From the NCBI RefSeq assembly GCF_900129565.1, contig NZ_FQWD01000003.1, forward strand, positions 535,015-599,014: 64,000 nt of DNA, in the 5' to 3' direction. Position numbers and translations under genes: made by a program. The notes beneath the pieces were generated by a model, which saw only the letters and a list, made by a program, of their open reading frames with translations, had not been told where the DNA came from and did not search any database. Source of the stretch: Marisediminitalea aggregata (GTDB taxonomy: Bacteria > Pseudomonadota > Gammaproteobacteria > Enterobacterales > Alteromonadaceae). Of this stretch, positions 1 through 8,548 are shown in pieces (position 1 is the first letter of the stretch; the number at the start of each line of letters is the position of its first letter).

Positions 1-1215
1 GTCCAGGGTAAGGCCTTGCACCAGGCTGGTATCATAAGGCTGTCGCAATGTGGATTGCAGCGCTTCGGCGAATATCAGCGCATTGTCATTTGCCACCGCT
101 TTATTTTTTATATTCAGAATAAGGGCAAATTCGTTGCTGGCTATGCGCGCCACAAAACCCAGCTCACCGACCGCTTTGGTGAGTCGGGCGGCTACGGCGC
201 CCAGTATCTCATCACCAGCTTTATAGCCATGCAGGTTGTTAATATGCTTAAAGCCCTTAACGTCCACGTAAATCAGATAAAACGGCGTTTTTTGTGCAAT
301 TGTGCGTCTAAGCTGCACAGTAAAATAATGGCGGTTGGGTAACTGTGTCAGTGAATCCGTGCTGGTCTGAGGCAGTAACGCTGCTTCATTTTGTTTGAAT
401 GCACTGATTTCACTCAATACGTAAATCCAGTGAGAGTGATTGTTCGCTTCATCGACAACCGGATGAACAGTTAACTGTAACCACACTGGTGCTGACGCAT
501 TATTGTGCCAGAACAATTCGCCCTGCCAGGACGTTTTTCGCTTCACCAAATCATCCGTAATCTGCTGATTCAGATTCAGTTCGGTTAGCATGCCGTGAAT
601 TTGTGCTGTGGTGTCTTCTTTTTGGGCGCTGCACAACAGCATTTTTGCCGACTCGTTTTCGAACAATAATGGGCCATCGGCCCGTGTGACTACCACCCCA
701 GTCTCAAGGTGATAAATAGTCTGGTGTATTGGTGCGGGATCCAACAGTTGCTGCTTGTTAGAAGCTAATACATGAGTCAGCCGCTGTTTTATGTACTCAT
801 GCTCCCCCACAATTTCATCGTGTTCGAGCAACACTTCCCGGGCGCTTTGCAGCACCGACTGCTGCTTTTTAAAGGCTTTTTCAACATTCTGGACAATCAA
901 ATAGGCACTGCCCTCGGCGGTTTTAGTTGCGGTAGCATCAAAATGCAGGGCCTCGTCCTTAATTTGCTCTTCCCACATACCGGCGGTCAGGTAATTGTCG
1001 TTCTTGCCGGCCCACACCGCTTCAGCGTCTATTAAAAAATCCGCTAAATAAGGACTCGCCTCGTCGGTAATCAACACACTATTTGTTGCATAGGGTTCAG
1101 CTATTTCAGTTAACCATACCGGTGCGTCACCCTGAACACGAAAGCGGTTACCGCTGTCTGGTTGCAGCACCGCACAGTCAATAACACCTAACTTTCTGAG
1201 TAACGATACGTCCAT
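1..1215 (-). CDS. PAS/GGDEF-domain protein, 3' part beyond window
   Basis: An open frame runs from an ATG at 1215 to base 1 without a stop (405 codons), so the C-terminus is missing. The N-terminal 270 residues look PAS-like and contain a helical stretch. From about residue 283 a diguanylate-cyclase fold is recognisable: a TDSLTQLPNRHYF segment, then a YVDVKGFKHINN segment. The signature that should read GGDEF is ASNEF (near residue 359), so cyclase activity is unlikely. Such degenerate domains often precede an EAL phosphodiesterase domain, and one may follow outside the window. It starts 3 bp after the small-GTPase stop codon and is clearly the last visible gene of that operon. Its likely role is c-di-GMP output or binding; that is inference. 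Confidence 0.8.
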   Translation of the reverse strand, partial: MDVSLLRKLGVIDCAVLQPDSGNRFRVQGDAPVWLTEIAEPYATNSVLITDEASPYLADFLIDAEAVWAGKNDNYLTAGMWEEQIKDEALHFDATATKTAEGSAYLIVQNVEKAFKKQQSVLQSAREVLLEHDEIVGEHEYIKQRLTHVLASNKQQLLDPAPIHQTIYHLETGVVVTRADGPLLFENESAKMLLCSAQKEDTTAQIHGMLTELNLNQQITDDLVKRKTSWQGELFWHNNASAPVWLQLTVHPVVDEANNHSHWIYVLSEISAFKQNEAALLPQTSTDSLTQLPNRHYFTVQLRRTIAQKTPFYLIYVDVKGFKHINNLHGYKAGDEILGAVAARLTKAVGELGFVARIASNEFALILNIKNKAVANDNALIFAEALQSTLRQPYDTSLVQGLTLD

Positions 1216-1218
1216 GCT

Positions 1219-1710
1219 TTACGACTCCCCAAACGCAACAAACTCAAACATATCTTCCACCGACTCACCCGTTTTAGCACTGGTATAAAATACATTTGCG
1301 AAGTGATTTTCATAGGGTTCAAGCTCGCTGCGACTCCAATGGCTGGTTGCCGGTAAGTCCACTTTGTTAACCACCAGCACGGCGTGAGCCTTGGGATTAG
1401 CCTCCCTGGCTAATTGGTATACCTCAATCCCTTCCACTAATGACTGATAGCGGGTTTGGTCAACGATAATGAAAAAAGATGATGCGCCACGCAGATAGCG
1501 CGGATTAAAGCCGCAATAGCGGTCGATGCCTTCCATGTCCCAAAGCATGAGCTGGACCGTCGAGCCGTTACGCTCGACCTGCTTTTTGTCAATTTTTACG
1601 CCAATACTGGTAAGGTATTTTTCAGAAAAAATACCTTCGACGTACTGCTTCACAAGACTTGTTTTGCCCACTCCTGTGGGGCCAAGCATGCAAATTTTCT
1701 TTTGGATCAC
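1219..1710 (-). CDS. Ras/Rab-like small GTPase
   Basis: A 163-aa single-domain P-loop GTPase. All G boxes are visible: G1 GPTGVGKTS (residues 10-18), switch I Thr34 in TSIG, G3 DMEG (58-61), G4 NKVD and G5 TSAK. Size and spacing match the eukaryote-like Ras/Rab superfamily rather than Era, Obg or MglA. The residue after DxxG, where Ras has the catalytic Gln61, is Ile62, so intrinsic hydrolysis may need a partner. The GTG start overlaps the upstream OmpA-protein stop (GTGA, 1707-1710), which implies translational coupling and probable physical partnership. The GGDEF gene follows by 3 bp. I infer a cytoplasmic switch in an envelope-to-c-di-GMP pathway. The family assignment is firm; the role is not. 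Confidence 0.85.
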   Translation of the reverse strand: MIQKKICMLGPTGVGKTSLVKQYVEGIFSEKYLTSIGVKIDKKQVERNGSTVQLMLWDMEGIDRYCGFNPRYLRGASSFFIIVDQTRYQSLVEGIEVYQLAREANPKAHAVLVVNKVDLPATSHWSRSELEPYENHFANVFYTSAKTGESVEDMFEFVAFGES

Positions 1711-3491
1711 TGTTCAACGTCCTCTGCTCCCAACAATGATTGGGGAAACAGTGTGAATAAAACCATTCTGCCTGATTGGTTATCAATAGGTAACTCACCT
1801 ATACCGGTTGCAATCAACGAAGCGCTTGGCACACCTTGCTCAACCAGAGCGCGTTTTACCGCTTCTGCCCTGACAGCGCTTAGCGCTTTGTTTTTTGATG
1901 CAACGCCCGTTTGATCACTGCTGCCAATGATCAATATCTTTGGTGCGCTTCCAGTATCTGACAATATGGCTTGTAAGGCCAATATATCTTGCGCTAAATC
2001 TCCCAGATGAGCGAGCTGAGTGGCATTTAGTTGCGATGCATCAACCTCAAATGTCACCGCAAATTGTGTAATTCGATTGCGATAGTGTTGAATCAACGCC
2101 TCTCGCTGCACAACATCTAAAGACTGATTTGCACTGATTTTTAAAGCGCGACTGTCAATCGTCAGGGCATCAATACCTGGTATTTTTTGCAATGACTGAT
2201 TCAGCGCCAACCATTGTTGTGATGAAAGCTGACCGGACAACAGTAAACTGTCCGATTGTAAATTGACTTCCAGCGTCGGAATTTCCGCAATGAGCTGGCT
2301 CGCTTTTTGTTGCACAATAGCCGGTTCCACCGATAAATAAGGGCGCTCGCTGATTGTTACTTTGTTGGCATCAATCCCTTTTTCAGCCAACCAGGCAGTG
2401 GCAGACATTGCGGCACTGTCTCTCAGCAATGAAATATGTATTTGCCCGTCATTTTCGGCAACCCGGTTTACAATGATGCCCGGTGGGTTATCCAGATCGC
2501 GCAGCTTGTTGGTGAGCAAAGTCAATTCAATATTTTGATATACCTGCACACAACCAAAACCAACTAACGCAAGGAGCAACAACCAAACCGGGATTTTTTT
2601 CCATCCAGCAGGTTTGCGATAAGCTTCGCGCTTGTCACTGACCAAACAGTCAATAAGCACCCCTTGCGCCGACTGAAACTCACTATTGTCACCCTCGTAA
2701 GCCGCCAAAGGCTGGTTGTAAAAATGATGAAACTCTTCCAGCGTGGTTTGTAATTTTACTTGCACATCGGGCGGTAACTTACCGACCACAGCAGCCACCA
2801 AAATGGCCTCGGGGCCGACCTTGATTTGCAAGGTGACGGCGTCAGTTTTCACCTCGTGCAGTGAAGATTCTGATGAAGCTGACTGCGTAATGGCATCGGC
2901 CACAAAATCATTTATTGCCACCAGCATGGAGGAGAGTAAATCGGCATCCTGGGCTTTGGACTCATCTGCGGCGACAGACACCAGTAACGTGCCGGTTTCC
3001 CGATGGATGATCAGCAGTTGGTCGATTTTATACTGGTATATTTGCGCAGCGACGTAGTCAGAATAGCGAATGCCAGCTTGCCATGCCCGAAAACGCCACA
3101 TAGCGCCGCGCACGGAAAAACTGCTTTCAATGATATTGTTAGTCTTTTCTACGAAATCCACCAGGAATGCGGACACCGCTTTACGCACCAGCGAGCCCAC
3201 CAATGGGTAAAGCGAACCCACAATTTTGTCACGGTTTACTTCAATTGAACGATCAATTGAGCGCTCTACCAGCGGCACCAGAATTTTATTCACAGAACCG
3301 TCTTTGCGCTCGCGCTCAATCAACGCTTCTGAGACAACACCGCTTACAGACTGACGAACCTGCTTGTCCACCGATGGCGCCAGATAGCGATCATCCTGAC
3401 CAAATAATAGCTGCCTGACTTTGTCTAGCGAAGCCTCAGCCACTTTCGATGAATCATCCTCGCCGTGCTGTGGTGCATCCTGCTTGTCCAT
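1707..3491 (-). CDS. Inner-membrane protein with cytoplasmic N-domain and periplasmic OmpA-like C-domain
   Basis: 594 aa. Residues 1-295 are hydrophilic with no signal peptide and contain an LLFGQ motif (28-32). A stretch at about 150-270 has alternating strands and helices that could be a roadblock/longin-like fold (inference). One transmembrane segment lies at about 301-318 (PVWLLLLALVGFGCVQ). The periplasmic part ends in an OmpA-like peptidoglycan-binding domain (about 480-590), recognisable by IIGSSDQTG, the NKALSAVRAEAVKRAL helix and the ATGIGE loop. It therefore could connect the cell wall to the cytoplasm. It lies 5 bp downstream of the coiled-coil gene and overlaps the GTPase start by 4 bp. 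The topology resembles PomB/MotB but it lacks their N-terminal motif. Confidence 0.75.
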   Translation of the reverse strand: MDKQDAPQHGEDDSSKVAEASLDKVRQLLFGQDDRYLAPSVDKQVRQSVSGVVSEALIERERKDGSVNKILVPLVERSIDRSIEVNRDKIVGSLYPLVGSLVRKAVSAFLVDFVEKTNNIIESSFSVRGAMWRFRAWQAGIRYSDYVAAQIYQYKIDQLLIIHRETGTLLVSVAADESKAQDADLLSSMLVAINDFVADAITQSASSESSLHEVKTDAVTLQIKVGPEAILVAAVVGKLPPDVQVKLQTTLEEFHHFYNQPLAAYEGDNSEFQSAQGVLIDCLVSDKREAYRKPAGWKKIPVWLLLLALVGFGCVQVYQNIELTLLTNKLRDLDNPPGIIVNRVAENDGQIHISLLRDSAAMSATAWLAEKGIDANKVTISERPYLSVEPAIVQQKASQLIAEIPTLEVNLQSDSLLLSGQLSSQQWLALNQSLQKIPGIDALTIDSRALKISANQSLDVVQREALIQHYRNRITQFAVTFEVDASQLNATQLAHLGDLAQDILALQAILSDTGSAPKILIIGSSDQTGVASKNKALSAVRAEAVKRALVEQGVPSASLIATGIGELPIDNQSGRMVLFTLFPQSLLGAEDVEQ

Positions 3492-3496
3492 AGCAA

Positions 3497-4051
3497 TTAT
3501 GACTTATCCGTAACCAGATTGGTTGCCATTGTTGCCAGCAGTTCTGCGAGGGTTTTGCGGTCAGTTTTAGTGTTACTGAGTTCGCTGGTCACTTTTGATA
3601 ACTTCTCTTGTAGCTGCGCAATATTCGCCGCAATTTGCGCATCCAGCTTATCCATTTCCTGAACCATGTGATTTTCGAGCGACTGGGTGTCACTTTTCGC
3701 CGCAGACTCAGCCATCTCAAGAGACGACTGCAGACCATCAGTTATTTTCATCAACTGGGTATAATTGTCGTCTTGTTTGGTGTCTGTCTGGGTTATTTGC
3801 TGTGAAAGCGCTTTTTCTGTTTCCCGCAATGAAGCGTTCAACGTCGCAAACCCCTTCTCAATGCTGTCGGTGAGTGTAGCTACCTGTTCTGCAAGCTGCT
3901 TCTCAACCATATCAATACGCTCAGTGAGCTGCTGTTGAGCCTGCCCAAATAAAATATCGCGTAATTGCGTCAGATCTTGTTGTGCTGAACCAGCCTGAGT
4001 GTCGGCGGATTGCGAGTCACCACCGCCGTTTTTTGCTTTCGAATTACCCAT
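3497..4051 (-). CDS. Coiled-coil cytoplasmic protein, first gene of the GTPase operon
   Basis: 184 aa, acidic and Gln-rich, with no signal peptide or membrane segment. Residues 40-170 are almost entirely heptad-like helix. A short conserved-looking element, LRDILFGQ (residues 30-37), closely matches VRQLLFGQ in the next gene, which suggests a shared binding motif. I do not recognise a named family. Position and motif suggest an adaptor or scaffold for the membrane protein encoded 5 bp downstream. Confidence 0.7.
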   Translation of the reverse strand: MGNSKAKNGGGDSQSADTQAGSAQQDLTQLRDILFGQAQQQLTERIDMVEKQLAEQVATLTDSIEKGFATLNASLRETEKALSQQITQTDTKQDDNYTQLMKITDGLQSSLEMAESAAKSDTQSLENHMVQEMDKLDAQIAANIAQLQEKLSKVTSELSNTKTDRKTLAELLATMATNLVTDKS

Positions 4052-4162
4052 ATATGTGTCCTTTCTTTTTTATGCTCGCCAGTCCATGCCCAACTACGTA
4101 ACAAACCAGCAGAACGGGGAAGATCAACTGAGTATCGCCAAGGGCTTTACCCCTATGTAAAT

Positions 4163-4190
4163 ACTATATTACTATACAAAAATTGCACAA
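4163..4190 (-). promoter_or_regulatory. Candidate sigma-70 promoter for the GTPase operon
   Basis: On the minus strand TTGTGC (4185-4190) is followed after 16 bp by TATAGT (4163-4168) in an AT-rich stretch about 110 bp upstream of the first operon gene. It is the best match in the 234-bp gap, but not a strong one. A 12-bp perfect palindrome, CTTACCGGTAAG, sits at 4268-4279 near the end of the preceding kinase gene. It lacks a T-run and is not a clear terminator. Confidence 0.3.
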
Positions 4191-4285
4191 TACGTATTCT
4201 GGTAGATACACTTATTGTAAAACCCGTTAACTGTTTGCATATTTAATCACCTTTGTAACCCTTTCCTGCTTACCGGTAAGTCTTA

Positions 4286-6544
4286 CTATGCGATTCCTTC
4301 AAGCGCTTGTCTGAGTGCGTCTTCATCAATGGGTTTGGTTAGAAAATGATTCATGCCCGCAGAAAGACAGGCGGCACTGTCTTCTGGTAAAACATTTGCG
4401 GTTAACGCAATAATTGGCGTGCGATTATGATTGGGTAAACGGCGGATTTTACGAGTGGCCTCAAGTCCGTCCATTTCTGGCATTTGCATATCCATAAATA
4501 TCACATCCACATGATTCGACTTACAGTATTCGACGGCTTCTTTGCCGTTGTTCGCCATAGCAATATTTGTCAATCCAAAGTTACGTAACATGGCCTTCAC
4601 AACCAATTGATTGATTTCATTGTCTTCTGCAATCAGAACCTGTTTACCACCATCAAAATTAAATGTGGTTCGATCTGACTGTCGGAGATCCAATTTACGC
4701 TCTGCGGTAGATATCGGTAACGTCAGATCAAATGAAAAACGCGAACCTTCTCCGGGCGCACTGTCTACCTCCAGTGAGGCGCCCATCAGCAACAACAGCT
4801 TATTCGAAATACTTAGCCCCAAACCGGTCCCGCCAAAACGCCGCGTTATTGAAGAGTCCGCTTGCGAAAAGGCATCGAACAGCAAGTTGACCTGGTCAGG
4901 CTCAATGCCAATTCCCGTATCAATAACGGCGAAAGAGACGTTTATTTCCTGATACTCCTCATCGAGATCATGTTGAATCACTTCCAGACTAACGCTTCCC
5001 TGTGAAGTAAATTTAACCGCATTACTGAGTAAGTTAATCAACACCTGTTTGATACGGGTGACGTCACCAACAAAATACTGCTGATCTAGCGAGTCCAGAC
5101 GCGGAACAGAAAAGTCGATACCCCGCTCTGTTGCTAAAGGTTTGAACAAATGATTCAGCTCGATAAGCATCTTAAACAGGTCGAACGGCGCGTGCTCCAA
5201 TCGAATTTTGCCCGAATCAATTTTGCTGAAATCGAGAATGTCGTTCAGGATCACCAGCAGACTCTTACCTGAAGAGTCTATGATATCGAGCATTTCTTTC
5301 TGTTCAGCAGCCAGTTTGGTTTTAGACAGTAGCCCTACCATCCCCAAAATACCGTTCATTGGCGTGCGAATCTCGTGGCTCATATTAGCCAAAAACTCAG
5401 ACTTAATTTTAGACGTGTTTTCAGCTTCTTTTTTCGCGTCAAGCAAGTCTTCACTAACCGCTCGGAAGCGTTGAGCGGCTCCAGCCAACAACCCAATTTC
5501 GTCCAGTCTGTGGGTATCGTGAATGGGCGCGGTTAAATTGCCGCTTCTGAAAGACTGGAATGATTCAGTGAGTCGTTTTATGGCGCTGGTAATGTGTAAG
5601 TGGAAAAACAGCCCGAATATAATGAACAGCGTAAGCCCAACTACCACCGAAAGCTGAATTAAGCGCTGAGTTACTGACACCGCCTGTTCGCCCTGCTGCT
5701 TTATATTCGCCAGCAAGTCTAATGAGCGCTCTCTTAGCTTGTTGGCCTGAATGGTGAACTCAACCGCATCACCGGCCATCACCACATTCACCAACGACAG
5801 ATAATTGCGGATTGCCTGCACCCCCTGCCCAAATTCCTGCTGATAGTCACTACCTAATTGCAGCAGCGTATCCAGTTCGGTCTGATGTTCACGAGCAAAT
5901 CCATCTGAAAATGTCCCGACGGTAGAGCGCATTTGGGCAATGGCCGCGTTTACCGCCCTGCGCTGTTTAAATTGCCGCTGAGTCAGAAACAGGTTGGCAG
6001 ACTGATTCATTTGATACCAGGCGTTCAACGCCTGGCTGGCTGTTGTTTTATCTGTACCTTTCGCATGTTGAATGAGTGACTGGATGAGCGACTCCCCCTG
6101 AATGAAGGTATCAGGCAACGCTTTGGCAATCAGTACATCTTTCGCTTCGTAGAGCGACTGCACTACCTCGAGGTTTTCGCCGTAACGGTTAACCAGCAGT
6201 TGCATGTCGTTTATGGGTTCATTCACCAGCGGGTCCACGATATTGCGTTTGACCACATCCAGGCGTTGCTGAATACTGATATGGGTTTCTTTCATCTTTT
6301 CCAGAATGGCAGCATTACCAGACTGACCGAAAACCGACACATTGCGTTGTAAGTCCACAATATCCTTGTTGATTTCGAGTACCCGGATGGCGTTGTTTGA
6401 AATAAGTAAAATACGCGAAACCGACGTGTCGACCTGTTTGATTTTATTGTTCAAAACACCGTAATTTACAGCCAGAATCAATAGAAATACCGCCAGCACC
6501 GCGCTGACTTTTAACGCAATAGAAGATTTGAGGCGTGATAGCAT
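4286..6544 (-). CDS. Hybrid sensor histidine kinase with receiver domain
   Basis: 752 aa. Two membrane segments (about 10-28 and 298-318) enclose a helical periplasmic sensor of about 270 residues, followed by HAMP (about 320-370). HisKA has phospho-acceptor His390 in the NMSHEIRTPMNG block. The HATPase_c domain carries DTGIGI and RFGGTGLGLSI. The C-terminal receiver (about 635-750) has IAEDNEINQ, phospho-acceptor Asp in MDMQMPEMDG and the TKP lysine. There is no Hpt domain, so the phosphate must pass to a separate Hpt or act locally. It follows the periplasmic binding-protein gene by 15 bp in the same operon. That is the TorT/TorS- or LuxP/LuxQ-like arrangement, where a binding protein presents a ligand to the kinase. 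Confidence 0.9.
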   Translation of the reverse strand: MLSRLKSSIALKVSAVLAVFLLILAVNYGVLNNKIKQVDTSVSRILLISNNAIRVLEINKDIVDLQRNVSVFGQSGNAAILEKMKETHISIQQRLDVVKRNIVDPLVNEPINDMQLLVNRYGENLEVVQSLYEAKDVLIAKALPDTFIQGESLIQSLIQHAKGTDKTTASQALNAWYQMNQSANLFLTQRQFKQRRAVNAAIAQMRSTVGTFSDGFAREHQTELDTLLQLGSDYQQEFGQGVQAIRNYLSLVNVVMAGDAVEFTIQANKLRERSLDLLANIKQQGEQAVSVTQRLIQLSVVVGLTLFIIFGLFFHLHITSAIKRLTESFQSFRSGNLTAPIHDTHRLDEIGLLAGAAQRFRAVSEDLLDAKKEAENTSKIKSEFLANMSHEIRTPMNGILGMVGLLSKTKLAAEQKEMLDIIDSSGKSLLVILNDILDFSKIDSGKIRLEHAPFDLFKMLIELNHLFKPLATERGIDFSVPRLDSLDQQYFVGDVTRIKQVLINLLSNAVKFTSQGSVSLEVIQHDLDEEYQEINVSFAVIDTGIGIEPDQVNLLFDAFSQADSSITRRFGGTGLGLSISNKLLLLMGASLEVDSAPGEGSRFSFDLTLPISTAERKLDLRQSDRTTFNFDGGKQVLIAEDNEINQLVVKAMLRNFGLTNIAMANNGKEAVEYCKSNHVDVIFMDMQMPEMDGLEATRKIRRLPNHNRTPIIALTANVLPEDSAACLSAGMNHFLTKPIDEDALRQALEGIA

Positions 6545-6559
6545 ATTTACCCGACCAGC

Positions 6560-7822
6560 TTAAGCATTGAGAAATTCATACCAGCGATCCAGGCTGTAAT
6601 CATAGTTATCCATGACCGTATTCCACACGGCGATATTAGAGAAACGCTTGGTATAGCTACCTCCATCCCGCCGTTCTCCGGCTTTCACTGACAACTTGCC
6701 ATCGGTGCCGGTCAATCCCGCTCGCGCTTCCTGTCCTTCGTACCAGTAATCCCATTCCGCTTCACTCATTAGCGGACGGCTACGCTGCGGATTGGAGATG
6801 TAATAGCCCTGGCGCGCAATGAAAGCACCGGGATAACCAGACAACCACCAGTTCATATATTCATAGGCGGCGTCTTTTACATAGCCCGTGGTTTTAGAAG
6901 ACAAACACATTACACCATGCCACGCGCGATAGCCTTCTTTGGGCGCCGCATACCTGACAGGTATGCCTTGCCCTTTGCAGGCTGTGACGCCAGGCGAAAA
7001 CATACTCTGGATATTAACCCGCCGGTTTACCATAAATTCAACGGACTGGGGTACCGATGTCCAGAACCCGGCGAAATGTCCGGACTGCTTTTTCTCAATT
7101 AACACCGTAAACAACTGATCAAGTTCAGCAATGGTCATATTGCCGATGTCGTTGAACCGCACCAGTCCTTGAGCTTGTGCTGCCAGAGCCGCATCAAAAA
7201 TGCCAATTGTAGGCGCATTTACCAATCCCACTTTTCCGCGGTTTGCGTCATCTAACAACCAACCCCAGGATTCTTCTGTATACCCCTTAGCTTCAGCTAT
7301 CACCCGTGTGTCGTAGCCAAATGAATCGACATTGTGTACATAGGGCATAAAACTAATTTGTTTGGTCGGCTTTGGCCCTAATAAGCCATCATTCTGGACA
7401 AATAGAATTTTATTTGGCGCATCTCCTGCCGCAGTCTGTGCGTCAGGACTAATTTTACCGGTTTTGGTTAAGTCGTTTATTTCGTGCCAGTATGTCAGCC
7501 TATCCACGTCAAGCGCCTGAATTGCACCAGCGTACCACAGCACATTTATGGAATCTGACCATTGCTCATATAGGTCGAAAGATGCGGGATCGGCCGACGC
7601 CTTTTGCAACACAGCGGCGCTGCCCATTGGCTCAAAACGTATATCGATCCCCAGCTCCTGCATTGCTCTGCGACGCAACGGCTCCTGCAGCGTGACATGG
7701 GTTCCCATTACACGTAACGTAACCGTTTTTTTGGCGAACACGTATGGGGCTTTTGTCGCACAGATGGCCCCTGTTAGCGCGGCTGCAGACCCTTTTAAAA
7801 ACGTACGGCGGTTGTTTTGCAT
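6560..7822 (-). CDS. Tat-exported extracellular solute-binding protein (family 1, PotD-like)
   Basis: 420 aa. The N-terminus has a twin-arginine signal, NRRTFLKG, followed by an Ala-rich hydrophobic stretch and cleavage near APYVFAKK, so it should be exported folded. The body has the type II binding-protein pattern of spermidine/putrescine or iron binding proteins (VMGTHVT start, SFMPYVHNVDSFGYD, EYMNWWLSGYPGAF). No ABC permease or ATPase genes lie beside it. Instead the hybrid kinase follows by 15 bp, so I infer a sensory role rather than uptake. The ligand is unknown. Confidence 0.85.
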   Translation of the reverse strand: MQNNRRTFLKGSAAALTGAICATKAPYVFAKKTVTLRVMGTHVTLQEPLRRRAMQELGIDIRFEPMGSAAVLQKASADPASFDLYEQWSDSINVLWYAGAIQALDVDRLTYWHEINDLTKTGKISPDAQTAAGDAPNKILFVQNDGLLGPKPTKQISFMPYVHNVDSFGYDTRVIAEAKGYTEESWGWLLDDANRGKVGLVNAPTIGIFDAALAAQAQGLVRFNDIGNMTIAELDQLFTVLIEKKQSGHFAGFWTSVPQSVEFMVNRRVNIQSMFSPGVTACKGQGIPVRYAAPKEGYRAWHGVMCLSSKTTGYVKDAAYEYMNWWLSGYPGAFIARQGYYISNPQRSRPLMSEAEWDYWYEGQEARAGLTGTDGKLSVKAGERRDGGSYTKRFSNIAVWNTVMDNYDYSLDRWYEFLNA

Positions 7823-7977
7823 ATGTTGTTATTCCATATATATGCTATGTGCTGCTGAAACTGCACGATAAAGTTTGCTATAACTATAGATGATTTCAGG
7901 ACTTTTGACGCCATGGAGATAAAATAGGCAACACAAAGATGATAATCAGTATGCATCTTCTATTCAGGGCACGATAA

Positions 7978-8385
7978 ATGTTTAAACCCAACAGGAAGGC
8001 TCTCGCCATTATAACTATCGCATCAATCCCCTTCTTTTCAGCCTGTTCTTCCGATAAACCGGTAGAGTCGCCCCGGTCTGGGTCAGAAATGAACACAAAT
8101 CAGCAAGACGACACCCCAAACGTCAAATATGTCACTTACACCGGTACCATAGTGTATAAAAACCTCGAAGGCGGCTTTTTTGCCTTGCATACCCACAAAG
8201 GGCAAAAATACACGCTCAAAGGGCTACAACCCGCCTATCGACGTGACGGGCTAATTGTTGAAGTCAGTGGTGTAGTCGATGAATCTGCCATTACATTTAC
8301 CCAGTACGGCAAACTACTGATCGTAAAATCGGTAGTCACTATCGATGAAAGCCATGCTAAAGCGGCTAAATCCCTTCAGAGATAG
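7978..8385 (+). CDS. Small predicted lipoprotein
   Basis: 135 aa. A basic N-terminus and hydrophobic segment end in the lipobox-like FSAC, with Cys near residue 23, followed by a Ser-rich linker. The C-terminal 85 residues form a compact beta-rich, OB-like domain (YTGTIVYKNLEGGFFAL..., LIVEVSGVV). I recognise no named family. It is transcribed divergently from the binding-protein gene and lies just upstream of the rplY promoter. Confidence 0.65.
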   Translation: MFKPNRKALAIITIASIPFFSACSSDKPVESPRSGSEMNTNQQDDTPNVKYVTYTGTIVYKNLEGGFFALHTHKGQKYTLKGLQPAYRRDGLIVEVSGVVDESAITFTQYGKLLIVKSVVTIDESHAKAAKSLQR

Positions 8386-8395
8386 GCCTTTGTGT

Positions 8396-8424
8396 TTGTA
8401 TCTTCACTACTTGGGTGGTAGAAT
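8396..8424 (+). promoter_or_regulatory. Probable rplY promoter
   Basis: TTGTAT (8396-8401), a 17-bp spacer, then TAGAAT (8419-8424), followed by a GC-rich discriminator (TCGCCGCCC). That discriminator is typical of growth-rate-controlled promoters of ribosomal genes. It predicts a leader of about 120 nt. Confidence 0.45.
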
Positions 8425-8429
8425 TCGCC

Positions 8430-8548
8430 GCCCTGTAAATTCAGGGTTGGTAGTATGTGCTGTTAATTAACGGTGCTTTTACTGCACACTGCAGATTTTG
8501 GTCGCGAAATTCTGCTTAATTATCAATATATTAAATTGGAGACAGTTA
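8430..8548 (+). promoter_or_regulatory. rplY 5' leader with hairpin, possible L25 autoregulatory site
   Basis: The leader between the predicted promoter and rplY contains the hairpin CCCTG-TAAATT-CAGGG (8431-8446) and further AT-rich sequence up to the GGAG Shine-Dalgarno (8538-8541). Autogenous control of rplY through its leader is known in gammaproteobacteria. That this leader works in the same way is inference. Confidence 0.35.

Noticed and set aside
16..1035. Open frames on the plus strand at 16-342 and 772-1035
   Set aside because: They are antisense shadows of the PAS/GGDEF gene, which is open over its whole visible length on the minus strand with family motifs.
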